From: Ruminococcus sp.
Lineage (GTDB): Bacteria; Bacillota; Clostridia; Oscillospirales; Ruminococcaceae
DNA length: 64,000 bases
NCBI GenBank assembly: GCA_017462565.1
Contig: JAFTQW010000014.1
Span: 1-64,000 of the forward strand
Reading direction: 5' to 3'
Under the pieces are notes generated by a model. It had not been told where the DNA came from. It did no database searches and saw nothing but the letters and a program-made list of their open reading frames with translations. The translations under genes were made by a program, and so were the position numbers. Every line of letters begins with the position of its first letter. Position 1 is the first letter of the stretch. This document shows positions 14,985 to 22,951 of the stretch, piece by piece.

Positions 14985-16536
14985 ATACCAACAATTAAGG
15001 GTTGCAGCCTACTGCCGCGTCAGCACAGCAGAGGAAGAACAACAGAATTCATATCAGGTTCAGATTTCTTATTACACCGATTTGATCAACAGAAAAAAAG
15101 AATGGACTCTTGTAAAAGTATTTGCTGACGAAGGAATAAGCGGTACGCAGACAAAGAAAAGAACCGAGTTCAACCGTATGATCAGGATGTGTAAAAATAA
15201 GAAAATTGACCTTGTGATTACAAAATCTATCAGTCGATTTGCCCGAAATACCGTGGATTGCCTTGAATATGTGAGGCAGCTAAAAGACCTTGGAATCGGA
15301 GTGATTTTTGAAAAAGAAAACATCAATACTCTGACCATGACAAGCGAATTTATGATAGCTCTGTACGGTTCATTCGCTCAGGCAGAGAGTGAATCTATTT
15401 CAAAAAACGTTTCATGGGGCAAGGAAAAAGCGTACCGTGAGGGCAAGGTTGCATTCCAGTACAAGCATCTGCTCGGCTACAAAAAAGGCGATGACGGTAA
15501 GCCTGAGATCGTACCCGATGAAGCGGAAACGGTGAGAATGATTTTTAAAATGTACCTTGACGGTTACACGCTTTTGAACATTGCTCAGTCGCTGATGAAG
15601 CAGAATAGGCTGACAGCGCTGAGCAAAAATGTCTGGACTAAAGGCGAAGTACAGAGGATTCTGAAAAACGAAAAATATGTGGGTGACGCACTTCTCCAAA
15701 AGACTTTCACAGTCGACTGTATAACCCACAAAGTTATGAAAAATAACGGCGAACGTCCCATGTATCTGGTGACGGAACATCATGATCCGATAGTCGATAG
15801 GGACACGTTCAATCGGGTTCAGCAGGAGCTTGCAAGGCGTTCCAGTAAACGTAAAATCAGCGACAAGACCAAGACTGAGCAAGGGAAATACAGCGGAAAA
15901 TACTCACTGTCGGAGCTGATGATATGCGGTTGCTGCGGTACTCCTTACAGGCGTAAAATATGGATGAAAAACGGAGTAAAACTGGCGGTATGGCGGTGTA
16001 TCAGCCGTTTGGAACATGGCAAAAAATACTGCCCCGATTCGCCTACGATCAAGGAAGAACAACTCCACAAAGCGATAATTCGGGCGATAAATAATTACTA
16101 TTCCTGCCGTGACGACATCACAAGAATCCTCAAGTCGAATATAGGAACTGTGCTTGAATGTCAGGGTCAGGAAGAAATAATAAGCATCGAAAACAGGTTG
16201 AAGGAGATCGATCAGGCAAGGAACGATCTGGTAATGCTGATAGCCTCCGGCGGCTGCGATGAGGACAAGCTTGACAGCGAATTTTCAAAGCTATATCAAG
16301 AGGAACAGCAGCTTAGTGAACGGCTGGAAATGTTAAAATCTCTGAATAAAACTTCCGCCGAAACTCAGAAAAAAATTGATAAAATCATGGATATGATAGA
16401 GCATGAAAAATTTGAGTTGGAAACCTTCGATAACGTGCTTATACGCAAATTAATCGAGTGTGTAAAGGTACTCAGTAAGACTGAAATACTGGTGATTTTC
16501 AAGGGTGGATACGAAGTGAAAACTGATATTGAATAA
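14914..16536 (+). CDS. Large serine recombinase 2 (third gene of the triad)
   Basis: 540 residues. The catalytic serine is in VAAYCRVSTAEEEQQNSYQV, followed by KIDLVITKSISRFARNTVDC and FAQAESESISKNVSW. A recombinase domain (LLGYKKGDDGK ... RILKNEKYVGDALLQK), a zinc ribbon (MICGCCGTPYRRKIW ... WRC) and a C-terminal coiled coil (about 410-500) complete the usual large-serine-recombinase plan. The start lies within the end of the preceding gene with AACGGAGAGGAAGG just before it. It is most likely required together with recombinase 1 for movement of the island. Confidence 0.92.
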   Translation: MKMSIAPNVTVIPAKAQTEINRSKYQQLRVAAYCRVSTAEEEQQNSYQVQISYYTDLINRKKEWTLVKVFADEGISGTQTKKRTEFNRMIRMCKNKKIDLVITKSISRFARNTVDCLEYVRQLKDLGIGVIFEKENINTLTMTSEFMIALYGSFAQAESESISKNVSWGKEKAYREGKVAFQYKHLLGYKKGDDGKPEIVPDEAETVRMIFKMYLDGYTLLNIAQSLMKQNRLTALSKNVWTKGEVQRILKNEKYVGDALLQKTFTVDCITHKVMKNNGERPMYLVTEHHDPIVDRDTFNRVQQELARRSSKRKISDKTKTEQGKYSGKYSLSELMICGCCGTPYRRKIWMKNGVKLAVWRCISRLEHGKKYCPDSPTIKEEQLHKAIIRAINNYYSCRDDITRILKSNIGTVLECQGQEEIISIENRLKEIDQARNDLVMLIASGGCDEDKLDSEFSKLYQEEQQLSERLEMLKSLNKTSAETQKKIDKIMDMIEHEKFELETFDNVLIRKLIECVKVLSKTEILVIFKGGYEVKTDIE

Positions 16537-16545
16537 TAAAAAATG

Positions 16546-16577
16546 CAGCTTGCAAATTGGATTTTGCAGGCTGTTTT
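16546..16577 (+). terminator. Terminator between recombinases and amidoligase
   Basis: CAGCTTGCAAA and TTTGCAGGCTG pair (one mismatch) around a 6-base loop and are followed by TTTTT. Confidence 0.65.
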
Positions 16578-16595
16578 TAGTTGGGAGATGATAAT

Positions 16596-17489
16596 TTGTC
16601 AGGAAATTTTGAAGGGATTAAACAGCAAAAATACGGAGTGGAGGTAGAATGTACAGGCTTGACAAGAGAGGATGCCGCAAAAGCGATAAGCAAGGTTTTA
16701 GGCGATGCTGCGGAGCATCTGGGCGGCAGCTACGACAAATACAATGTTCGTGACAGCAAGGACAGAAAATGGTCGATAGTCTATGATTCGAGCATCAGGT
16801 GCGTTGACAAAAACGGCTGTTCGGCATCGAGAAATTATGCTGTTGAACTCGTCACTCCAGTTCTGGAATATGAGGATATGCCGCTGCTTCAAGAGGTTGT
16901 TCGTGCTGTGAGAAAAGCAGGAGGCGTGACTGGAGCGGATTATCGGGCAGGCATTCATGTGCATATTGACGGCGCTCCTTATGACGCACGGACATTGAGA
17001 AATTTGGTAAATATTTTTGCAAGTAAAGAAAACTTCCTTTTCGATATGCTTCAGGTGTCGCCGATGCGTGAAACTTACTGCCAAAAAGTAGATAGAGATT
17101 TCCTTGAAAAGCTGAATAAGAGAAAGCCGAAAACTATTGAGGAAATTCAGAGATTATGGTACAACGGCGATATGAACGAAGTGCATCATCACTACTCATC
17201 AACACGTTACCGAGCCTGTAATTTACACAGTTTTTTTGCTAACGGCAACTGGCAAATGAGGGCTTGCAACAGCTCGCTTCATGCCGGAGTTATCCGTTCA
17301 TATGTGACTCTGGCGTTGGCGATTTCCAATGCAGCGCTTACTAAAAAGTTCTGTTCTCCGCATATTTCAGAGAGTGAAAACCTGAGATATAGCGCAAGAG
17401 TCTGGCTGATAAATTTAGGACTTAATGGGGAGGAATTTAAGAACTGCCGAAAGCACTTAATTTCTCACTTAGAGGGCAATATTGCGTAG
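16596..17489 (+). CDS. Amidoligase-family protein, cut by in-frame amber codon
   Basis: 297 residues from TTG 16596, eight bases after GGGAG; an earlier in-frame TTG at 16581 overlaps that site. The amidoligase (COOH-NH2 ligase, PF12224-like) core is seen as KYGVEVECTGLTREDAAKA, AGIHVHIDGAPYDARTLRNL and RYRACNLHSFF. Enzymes of this fold make amide or peptide bonds using ATP. The motif usually reading T-x-EFR is here GNWQMRACNSSLHAG, so a usual Glu seems lost. The frame stops at TAG (17487-17489) but continues as coding-like sequence to 17699. It heads a three-gene operon with a gamma-glutamylcyclotransferase, a known pairing. Confidence 0.75.
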   Translation: MSGNFEGIKQQKYGVEVECTGLTREDAAKAISKVLGDAAEHLGGSYDKYNVRDSKDRKWSIVYDSSIRCVDKNGCSASRNYAVELVTPVLEYEDMPLLQEVVRAVRKAGGVTGADYRAGIHVHIDGAPYDARTLRNLVNIFASKENFLFDMLQVSPMRETYCQKVDRDFLEKLNKRKPKTIEEIQRLWYNGDMNEVHHHYSSTRYRACNLHSFFANGNWQMRACNSSLHAGVIRSYVTLALAISNAALTKKFCSPHISESENLRYSARVWLINLGLNGEEFKNCRKHLISHLEGNIA

Positions 17490-17699
17490 CTTCACCCGGA
17501 AGATGCGATTAAGCAGCGAGAACGTCTTAAAGCTGAGAGAATCGCCGCCCGTGAGCAGCGTGTCGAGCCTGTGAGGGAAGTTCAGCAGCAATCCGACAAT
17601 GTACCCGATGAAGTCATAAATCCCCAAGAAAACGAGCGTGAGCCTATTTTTGAGGCTGAAGATCTGGAACAGGAAGAAACATTTGAGATGACTATGTAA
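17490..17699 (+). pseudogene. Continuation of the amidoligase frame after the amber stop
   Basis: In the same frame as the amidoligase, 69 further codons follow the TAG (LHPEDAIKQRERLKAERIAA..., ending in an acidic EDLEQEETFEMTM) before TAA. The composition (Arg/Glu/Gln-rich helix, then acidic tail) is that of a normal protein end. Related proteins, as I remember them, continue through a Trp at this spot, so TGG to TAG is the simplest explanation. No start codon or ribosome site opens this piece by itself. Confidence 0.6.
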
Positions 17700-17711
17700 T
17701 GGAGGTTAACA

Positions 17712-18224
17712 ATGCAGAAAAAACAATTATACATTGCCTATGGCAGTAATATAAATCTGGAGCAAATGGCATATCGATGTCCGCATTCAAAGGTTGTGGG
17801 AGTATCAGAAATAAAGGATCATGAGTTGGAATTCAGAGGCGTTGCAACTATCGTACCAAAAGAAAACGCAAGAGTTCCGGTTCTGATATGGGAGCTTGAC
17901 GAAAGAGATTTGCCAACTTTGAATCGTTATGAGGGCTGGCCTCGACTTTACAGGCAAGAAAAAATGGATTTTGAACTGGAGGGAAAGTCCTATAAAGGAA
18001 TGGCTTATCTGATGAATCGTGGAGAAATTTCACCACCGAGTCAGCAGTATTACAACACTATTTTACAGGGATACAGAGAAAATGGTCTGGATGAATCCTT
18101 TCTGCAAAAGGCGTTGGAAAATTCACTTCAGATGGATTTTGCAGAGGAAGAATTTGATGAGGATTTTGATATGGAAGAGTTTGAGGATATCGATTTTGAC
18201 AATAACTTTCAGATGGAATTATAA
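17712..18224 (+). CDS. Gamma-glutamylcyclotransferase (AIG2-like)
   Basis: 170 residues. The GGCT fold is shown by the N-terminal YIAYGSNINLEQMAYRCP (the Y-G-S-N substrate loop) and by LNRYEGWPRLYRQEK, whose Glu is the catalytic base. The last 35 residues are strongly acidic (EEEFDEDFDMEEFEDIDFD). GGCT enzymes split gamma-glutamyl amides, releasing 5-oxoproline. Beside an amidoligase this suggests a make-and-cut pair acting on gamma-glutamyl linkages of a peptide or metabolite. TGGAGG precedes the ATG; the next gene starts 11 bp on. Confidence 0.82.
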   Translation: MQKKQLYIAYGSNINLEQMAYRCPHSKVVGVSEIKDHELEFRGVATIVPKENARVPVLIWELDERDLPTLNRYEGWPRLYRQEKMDFELEGKSYKGMAYLMNRGEISPPSQQYYNTILQGYRENGLDESFLQKALENSLQMDFAEEEFDEDFDMEEFEDIDFDNNFQMEL

Positions 18225-18235
18225 GGAGGAACGGT

Positions 18236-18505
18236 ATGAAATATAAAGGATTTTTTGTGAAAATTACTCCCGATAATTATTTGCCGAGAGAAAACGAGGA
18301 CGGCGAGGTTGTTGCCTGTGAGGGATTCAGAATTGAAGTTTTTGCTGACGAATCCGAAGAAGTAGAAATTGATATTTTTTCCGCTGCGGTTAATTTTGAA
18401 TTGATGAAGAACAGTATCAATGAAGCGGAACAGTTCGCCAAAGATTACATCGACTGCGAGGAAAAGGAGTATCAGAGAATGCTCGATGAGTTTAACGGAA
18501 ATTAA
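18236..18505 (+). CDS. Small acidic protein of the amidoligase operon
   Basis: 89 residues, acidic, with no recognised domain (KYKGFFVKITPDNYLPREN, then FRIEVFADESEEVEIDIFSA and a helical end). AAGGAGGAA lies before the ATG, and it is the last gene before a strong terminator. It could be the substrate or modified peptide of the amidoligase/GGCT pair, or an accessory protein; the sequence does not decide. Confidence 0.6.
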   Translation: MKYKGFFVKITPDNYLPRENEDGEVVACEGFRIEVFADESEEVEIDIFSAAVNFELMKNSINEAEQFAKDYIDCEEKEYQRMLDEFNGN

Positions 18506-18512
18506 TTTTAAG

Positions 18513-18541
18513 ATTCAGCGGTATAAAAAGTACCGCTGAAT
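18513..18541 (+). terminator. Terminator of the amidoligase operon
   Basis: ATTCAGCGGTA and TACCGCTGAAT form a perfect 11-bp stem with a 7-base loop, then TTT. A second hairpin follows at 18545-18581 (CATTTTCAA ... TTGAAAATG). Confidence 0.8.
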
Positions 18542-18591
18542 TTTCATTTTCAAGTTCATGAAGTTCGTGAGTTTGAAAATGAAAAATTTAT

Positions 18592-18718
18592 TTGACAAAT
18601 CTCTTTAAAACGGCGTAGAATCGGGATTTTAATAAAGCAGCTATTTGGTATCAGCTTGACAGCGGTGATTTACCACCAACAGTTTCACGTTCTGAATTTT
18701 CGGGACGTGATTTTTTTA
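18592..18718 (+). promoter_or_regulatory. Promoter and leader hairpins before the lipoprotein
   Basis: TTGACA (18592-18597), 18-bp spacer, TAGAAT (18616-18621). The leader then holds GGTG-ATTTA-CCACC and a terminator-like hairpin, TCACGT...ACGTGA followed by seven Ts (18685-18718), just before the lipoprotein start. This could be an attenuator or simply the end of an upstream transcript. Confidence 0.45.
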
Positions 18719-18749
18719 TACTGAATTGTATGGAATTGAGGGACAAGAA

Positions 18750-19455
18750 ATGAAAAGAAGATTTAATATTTCAGCGATAATTTTATCAGTTCTGGTATTT
18801 TGTTTTATGGCAGCTTCTTGCAGAAAATCAGACGAGAACATAGCTTCCGTGAATTCTGAAAATGATAATCTGACTGTGGAAGCAACTGATATGACGGAAA
18901 CTTCCGTGAGCAAAATTATTACTACGACAACAAAATTAGTTGTGACAACAGAAGTTTCCACAACTGAAACTACAACTACAGAATTTGCCGAAAATGATGA
19001 AGAAAGGCAAATTGTTGAAGCAATGTGTCTGGAGTATTACGGTCATAACGCTTATTATGATGAGGAAAATTCAGAACAGGATGCAGATATGATGATAAGT
19101 GCTATTGAACGACTTTTTGAAGATGATCGTCTTTCTGAAAGAATTTTAGGAAGTATTGATTCAGAGGAAAATGCAAAAGAAAAGGGAAGAGCCGTATTTC
19201 TTGAAGTAATGGGACAAGAATTTATTGATTATTTAGAGGCGGATTTTTTTTGTTGAAAATGGAAAGCAGATAAAGTTTGAACGAGATAAACCGCCATATT
19301 CAGCAACTTATTATGAAAAGTATGATGCATGGGTAGTTGTGGCAGTTCTTCCCTCCGGAAAAACAGAAGATGGAAGAGCTCGTCATCATACCGGAACATC
19401 GCCATATCTTATAATCCGAGGAGTGGACGGAAAATTGTTGGGGGCTTATGTATAA
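18750..19455 (+). pseudogene. Lipoprotein gene with a frameshift at a T8 run
   Basis: The ATG at 18750 follows GAGGGACAAG. A lipoprotein signal (VLVFCFMAASC, acylated Cys) leads into a Thr-rich linker (SKIITTTTKLVV, TTETTTTEF) and a small alpha/beta domain. Translation stops at 19254-19256. Removing one T from the T8 run at 19244-19251 restores the frame for another 66 codons (VENGKQIKFERDKPPYS..., WVVVAVLPSGKTE, SPYLIIRGVDGKLLGAYV) to TAA 19453. The restored domain resembles NTF2-fold immunity-type proteins (tentative). It is either a true mutation, phase variation, slippage, or a sequencing error. Confidence 0.7.
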
Positions 19456-19539
19456 TAATATAAAATCATGTGCGGAAAATAAGTTTCCGCACATTTTGCG
19501 TTCAAATATGAATAAAATGTAAACATTAGCCCGGCATAC

Positions 19540-19568
19540 TTGATTTTTCCTTTGAAAAGTTATATACT
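19540..19568 (+). promoter_or_regulatory. htpG promoter
   Basis: TTGATT (19540-19545), 17-bp spacer, TATACT (19563-19568), immediately upstream of the CIRCE operator. Confidence 0.75.
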
Positions 19569-19572
19569 ATAT

Positions 19573-19599
19573 TTAGCACTCAAACATGGAGAGTGCTAA
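19573..19599 (+). promoter_or_regulatory. CIRCE operator (HrcA binding site)
   Basis: TTAGCACTC-N9-GAGTGCTAA, an exact match to the CIRCE consensus. It lies directly after the -10 box, so HrcA should block initiation until heat or misfolded protein lowers its activity. Confidence 0.97.
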
Positions 19600-19643
19600 C
19601 CGGCGATTGATTCCGGTATAAATTTTACTACGGAGATGTTGAA

Positions 19644-21548
19644 ATGGAAACAAAGCAGTTCAAAGCAGAGTCGAAAAGACTCCTCGAAATGATGATTCAT
19701 TCAATTTATACACATAAGGAAATCTTCCTCAGAGAGCTTATTTCTAACGCAAGCGATGCTATCGACAAGCTCTATTTTAAGTCACTGACTGACGATAAGG
19801 TTGGTCTTAACAAGGAGGATTTTGCTATCTGGATAACAGCTGATAAGGATTCCAGAACGCTTAAAATTACTGATAACGGTATCGGTATGACTGCGGAAGA
19901 GCTTGAAAACAACCTTGGAACTATCGCAAACAGCGGTTCATTCAAGTTCAAAAACGAAAACAAGCTTGAAGAGGATAACCAGATCATCGGACAGTTCGGT
20001 GTTGGATTCTATTCAGCTTTCATGGCTGCGAAGAAGGTTACTGTTATTTCAAAGGCTTACGGCAGCGATAAGGCTTATCAGTGGGAATCAGAGGGTGTTG
20101 ACGGCTACACTATATCAGAAGCGGACAAGGCTTCTGCCGGAACAGAAATCATCCTTGAACTTCTCGACGATACAGATGATGAGAATTATTCCGATTTTCT
20201 CGACCCGTACCGTCTGAAATCTCTTATCAAGAAGTATTCGGACTACATCCGCTTCCCTATTAAAATGGAGGTAACTCACAGTCGTCCGGTTGAACAGTCA
20301 GAAGAGGATAAGGAAGCCGGAAAAGCTCCTGAATACGAGGAATATATCGAGGTTGAAACGCTCAACAGCATGGTACCGCTCTGGAAAAAGAACAAGACCG
20401 AGCTTAAAGAAGAGGACTATAAGCATTTTTATACCGAGAAATTCTATGATTACAACGAGCCTCTTAAATATTCTCATGTAAAGAACGAGGGCAACGCAAA
20501 TTATAATGCTCTGCTCTATATACCGTCAAAAGCTCCGTATGATTTCTATTCTAAAGAGTACGAAAAGGGACTCCAGCTTTATTCAAACGGCGTTCTTATC
20601 ATGGATAAATGCTCCGATCTTCTCCCTGATTATTACAGCTTTGTTAAGGGACTTGTCGATTCCGAGGATCTGTCGCTGAATATTTCCCGTGAAATGCTCC
20701 AGCATGACAGACAACTTAAAGTTATCGCAAAGAGCATTGAGAAAACAATCGGCAACGAACTTAAAAAGATGCTCAAAAACGAGCGTGAAAAGTATGAGGA
20801 ATTCTGGAAAGCGTTCGGACTTCAGCTTAAATACGGCATTTACAGCGATTACGGTATGAATAAGGAAAAGCTTCAGGATCTGCTTCTCTTTACATCCTCG
20901 AACGAGCAGAAGCTTGTTACTCTTGACGAATATGTAACAGCAATGCGTGAGGAGCAGAAGTACATTTACTACGCTACAGGCGAGAGCGTTGCTCGCATAG
21001 AACAGCTCCCGCAGACCGAGCTTGTTAAGGATAACGGCTTCGAGATTCTTTACCTGACTGACAATATCGACGAATTTGCAGTTAAAACTCTTGCAAAGTA
21101 TAAGGATAAGGAGTTCAAGTCAGTTTCCGCCGATGATCTTGGGCTTGAAAATGCTGAAAAGCAGGAGGAGATCAAGGCTAAGGAGGAAGAAAATTCCGGA
21201 ATGCTCGATGAACTTGCAAAGGCTCTTGAGGGTAAGGTGACGAAGGTTATTCTTTCGCATAGACTGAAATCGCATCCTGTTTGCCTTACAAGCGAGGGAG
21301 AAATTTCTCTTGAAATGGAAAAGGTTCTCAATTCAATGCCGACTGATCAGAAAATCCATGCTCAGAGAGTTCTTGAGATAAATCCGGAACATCAGATTTT
21401 CGACAAGCTTAAATCGATCAGCGAAGCAGGGGACAGCGAAAAGCTTGGTAAATACGCTCAGCTTCTCTACACTCAGGCTCTTCTCATCGAGGGCATGAGT
21501 ATTGAAAATCCTGTTGAATTTTCTAATCTTATCTGCGAGCTTATGTAA
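19644..21548 (+). CDS. htpG: Hsp90-family chaperone HtpG
   Basis: 634 residues, full length. The GHKL ATP-binding domain is clear: [15 protein letters not shown], then [20 protein letters not shown] and [12 protein letters not shown]. The middle domain carries [20 protein letters not shown] and [20 protein letters not shown], with the catalytic Arg in the latter. The C-terminal dimerisation domain has [15 protein letters not shown]. It is a cytoplasmic ATP-dependent dimeric chaperone. Control by CIRCE is notable because htpG is not under HrcA in every Firmicute. It stands alone between its own promoter and terminator. Confidence 0.97.
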   Translation: METKQFKAESKRLLEMMIHSIYTHKEIFLRELISNASDAIDKLYFKSLTDDKVGLNKEDFAIWITADKDSRTLKITDNGIGMTAEELENNLGTIANSGSFKFKNENKLEEDNQIIGQFGVGFYSAFMAAKKVTVISKAYGSDKAYQWESEGVDGYTISEADKASAGTEIILELLDDTDDENYSDFLDPYRLKSLIKKYSDYIRFPIKMEVTHSRPVEQSEEDKEAGKAPEYEEYIEVETLNSMVPLWKKNKTELKEEDYKHFYTEKFYDYNEPLKYSHVKNEGNANYNALLYIPSKAPYDFYSKEYEKGLQLYSNGVLIMDKCSDLLPDYYSFVKGLVDSEDLSLNISREMLQHDRQLKVIAKSIEKTIGNELKKMLKNEREKYEEFWKAFGLQLKYGIYSDYGMNKEKLQDLLLFTSSNEQKLVTLDEYVTAMREEQKYIYYATGESVARIEQLPQTELVKDNGFEILYLTDNIDEFAVKTLAKYKDKEFKSVSADDLGLENAEKQEEIKAKEEENSGMLDELAKALEGKVTKVILSHRLKSHPVCLTSEGEISLEMEKVLNSMPTDQKIHAQRVLEINPEHQIFDKLKSISEAGDSEKLGKYAQLLYTQALLIEGMSIENPVEFSNLICELM

Positions 21549-21567
21549 GAAAATTTATTATAATATT

Positions 21568-21611
21568 AAAAAGCCGTTTTTGATACAATGTGTCAAAAGC
21601 GGCTTTTTAGA
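21568..21611 (+). terminator. htpG terminator
   Basis: AAAAAGCCG and CGGCTTTTT enclose a further TTTTGA...TCAAAA stem; the right arm supplies the T-run. Confidence 0.85.
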
Positions 21612-21679
21612 CGTTGACTTTTCTAATTTTCAGTGGTATAATTAACTCAATGATAAATTGAAATTTACGGAGGGATGAT

Positions 21680-22009
21680 ATGGCGAAATATACTTTCAAA
21701 TATTGGTTTGAATGGGGATGCAGTGAAAATTTTTGTCCATGTTTGTGGTCAAATGATGATTTTACAAAAGATAAATTCGGGTATGATGTGAAACTATCTG
21801 AATTGCCAATCTCTCAGGATTTAGTACAGTTTTTATGTGAATTAGGTATTGAACACGATAAAGCGTTAGATTGGAGCTATCCGCCAGATCCGTTACTCTG
21901 GACAAAAGAAGAGGAGGAACAGTTTTATACTAAAGCTAAAGAAGGATATAAACGTTTAATTGAAGAATTGGGAGAGGATTATGTAATAATTTATTGTGAA
22001 GATAAGTGA
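21680..22009 (+). CDS. Hypothetical protein
   Basis: 109 residues with GGAGGGATGAT before the ATG. It is acidic and rich in aromatic residues (FKYWFEWGCSENFCPCLW, then LDWSYPPDPLLWTKEEEEQF). No signal peptide, membrane segment or known domain is seen. The codon pattern looks genuine and it lies free between terminators. I do not recognise the family; the paired W/P-rich motifs should make a good search query. Confidence 0.6.
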   Translation: MAKYTFKYWFEWGCSENFCPCLWSNDDFTKDKFGYDVKLSELPISQDLVQFLCELGIEHDKALDWSYPPDPLLWTKEEEEQFYTKAKEGYKRLIEELGEDYVIIYCEDK

Positions 22010-22055
22010 TATATAATCTGTGCGCAATTAGTGTATATCTTTGATATAATAAAAA

Positions 22056-22335
22056 CCTGAGAAGAGACATAATCTTCTCAGGTCAGTCTGTCGAAAAAGT
22101 AATTTTTGACTAATAATGGGATTCCAAAGAGACAATGTCCCTTTGGCAGAGTCCAGAGGCAGCGCCTCTGGTGTGGTGTGGGGCAAAGCCCTGCATACAG
22201 CCTTCGGGCGCTTCGCAAAGAGTGACTTTCAAAACAGTCCAGTGGACTGTTTTGAAAGAGGAAACGCCCTGCAAGAGAGGGCGTTCCCTTAGTTTTTTTA
22301 CAAGCTGACCTGAGAATAGACATAATCTTCTCAGG
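22056..22335. mobile_element. Short inverted-repeat element between duplicated terminator hairpins
   Basis: CCTGAGAAGAGACATAATCTTCTCAGG-type hairpins occur at 22056-22082 and 22309-22335 in the same orientation with one difference. The right one keeps a T7 run. The 226 bp between start GTCAGTCTGTCGAAAAAGTAA and end with the near-complement TTTTTTTACAAGCTGAC, i.e. terminal inverted repeats. The interior is palindrome-rich (CCAAAGAGACAATGTCCCTTTGG; CCAGAGGCAGCGCCTCTGG; AAAACAGTCCAGTGGACTGTTTT) and non-coding. It looks like a MITE that entered a terminator. Confidence 0.6.
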
Positions 22336-22454
22336 TTTTTTTAAATAATTCTTGATTTGATGAACGATTTTTCAGCGGTTTTGTGAATAATATTATAAAA
22401 AACGGGGAGTATAAAAATATTAGATTAAAAAATATATTAAAAGGAGCTGCTTTT

Positions 22455-22685
22455 ATGATTGAATTATATTCCTCGGATAGCTGCGTATGGTGCAGACGGA
22501 TGAGAAATTATCTCGATGCCAAGGGAGTCCGTTTCAGAACACGGAATATCTCTGATCCGGATAACGCTCTCAGAGCCTTTACCCTCACCGGACAGCAGTC
22601 TGTTCCCATAACCGTTATCGGTAAAACTGCCGTGGTAGGCTACGATACGGAAGCTGTTGACAAAGCAATTGAAAGTCTTTCATGA
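22455..22685 (+). CDS. Glutaredoxin-like protein
   Basis: 76 residues from the ATG at 22455, nine bases after AAAGGAG; an in-frame upstream start at 22383 has no ribosome site. It has a compact glutaredoxin/NrdH fold with SDSCVWCRRMRNYL as the C-x-x-C active site, SVPITVIG with the cis-Pro, and AVVGYDTEAVDKAI. It reduces disulfides or mixed disulfides in the cytoplasm. It is a single gene with its own terminator. Confidence 0.85.
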   Translation: MIELYSSDSCVWCRRMRNYLDAKGVRFRTRNISDPDNALRAFTLTGQQSVPITVIGKTAVVGYDTEAVDKAIESLS

Positions 22686-22690
22686 AAAAA

Positions 22691-22713
22691 CTGTCCGGAT
22701 TGGACAATTTTTT
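22691..22713 (+). terminator. Terminator of the glutaredoxin gene
   Basis: TGTCC-ggatt-GGACA stem followed by A and seven Ts, flanked by an A-run that could serve the convergent gene. Confidence 0.75.
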
Positions 22714-22727
22714 TATGTGAACACGCT

Positions 22728-22943
22728 TTAATTTTCCTGATCGTTGATAAATTCGAGAATATCGCCCGGCTGACAATCGAGAGTCTTGCATATTGCATTC
22801 AGTGTTGAAAAACGTATGGCGCTGACTTTTCCGGTTTTCAGCTTTGAAAGATTTACATTGCTGACTCCGACACGTTCACTCAGTTCATTAAGGCTAATTT
22901 TACGGTCAGCCATGACTCTGTCAAGTCTTAAAATAATCGACAT
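22728..22943 (-). CDS. XRE-family regulator (YozG-like)
   Basis: 71 residues starting at the ATG complement 22941-22943 with GAGGTG just upstream; the in-frame GTG at 22955 is part of that site. The protein is almost only a Cro/CI helix-turn-helix (RKISLNELSERVGVSNVNLS, then KLKTGKVSAIRFSTLNAIC and LDCQPGDILEFI). It lies 8 bp after a DUF2975 membrane protein gene, a very common pair in Firmicutes. It probably controls that operon. Confidence 0.85.
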   Translation of the reverse strand: MSIILRLDRVMADRKISLNELSERVGVSNVNLSKLKTGKVSAIRFSTLNAICKTLDCQPGDILEFINDQEN

Positions 22944-22951
22944 TATACACC

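Larger units (their letters stand above)
1..18720. mobile_element. Integrated mobile island (left end outside the window)
   Basis: The stretch combines site-specific recombinases of two classes (a tyrosine integrase at the left edge and three large serine recombinases at 12.4-16.5 kb), two sigma-like factors, a Y-family polymerase, an arsenic cassette, a MazF toxin and an amidoligase operon. Core genes begin with the htpG region. No relaxase, type IV secretion or replication gene is visible here, so it may be the remainder of an ICE or several nested integrations. The right boundary is placed only approximately, after the terminator at 18513-18541 and before the lipoprotein at 18750. No att duplication could be established. 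Confidence 0.6.
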
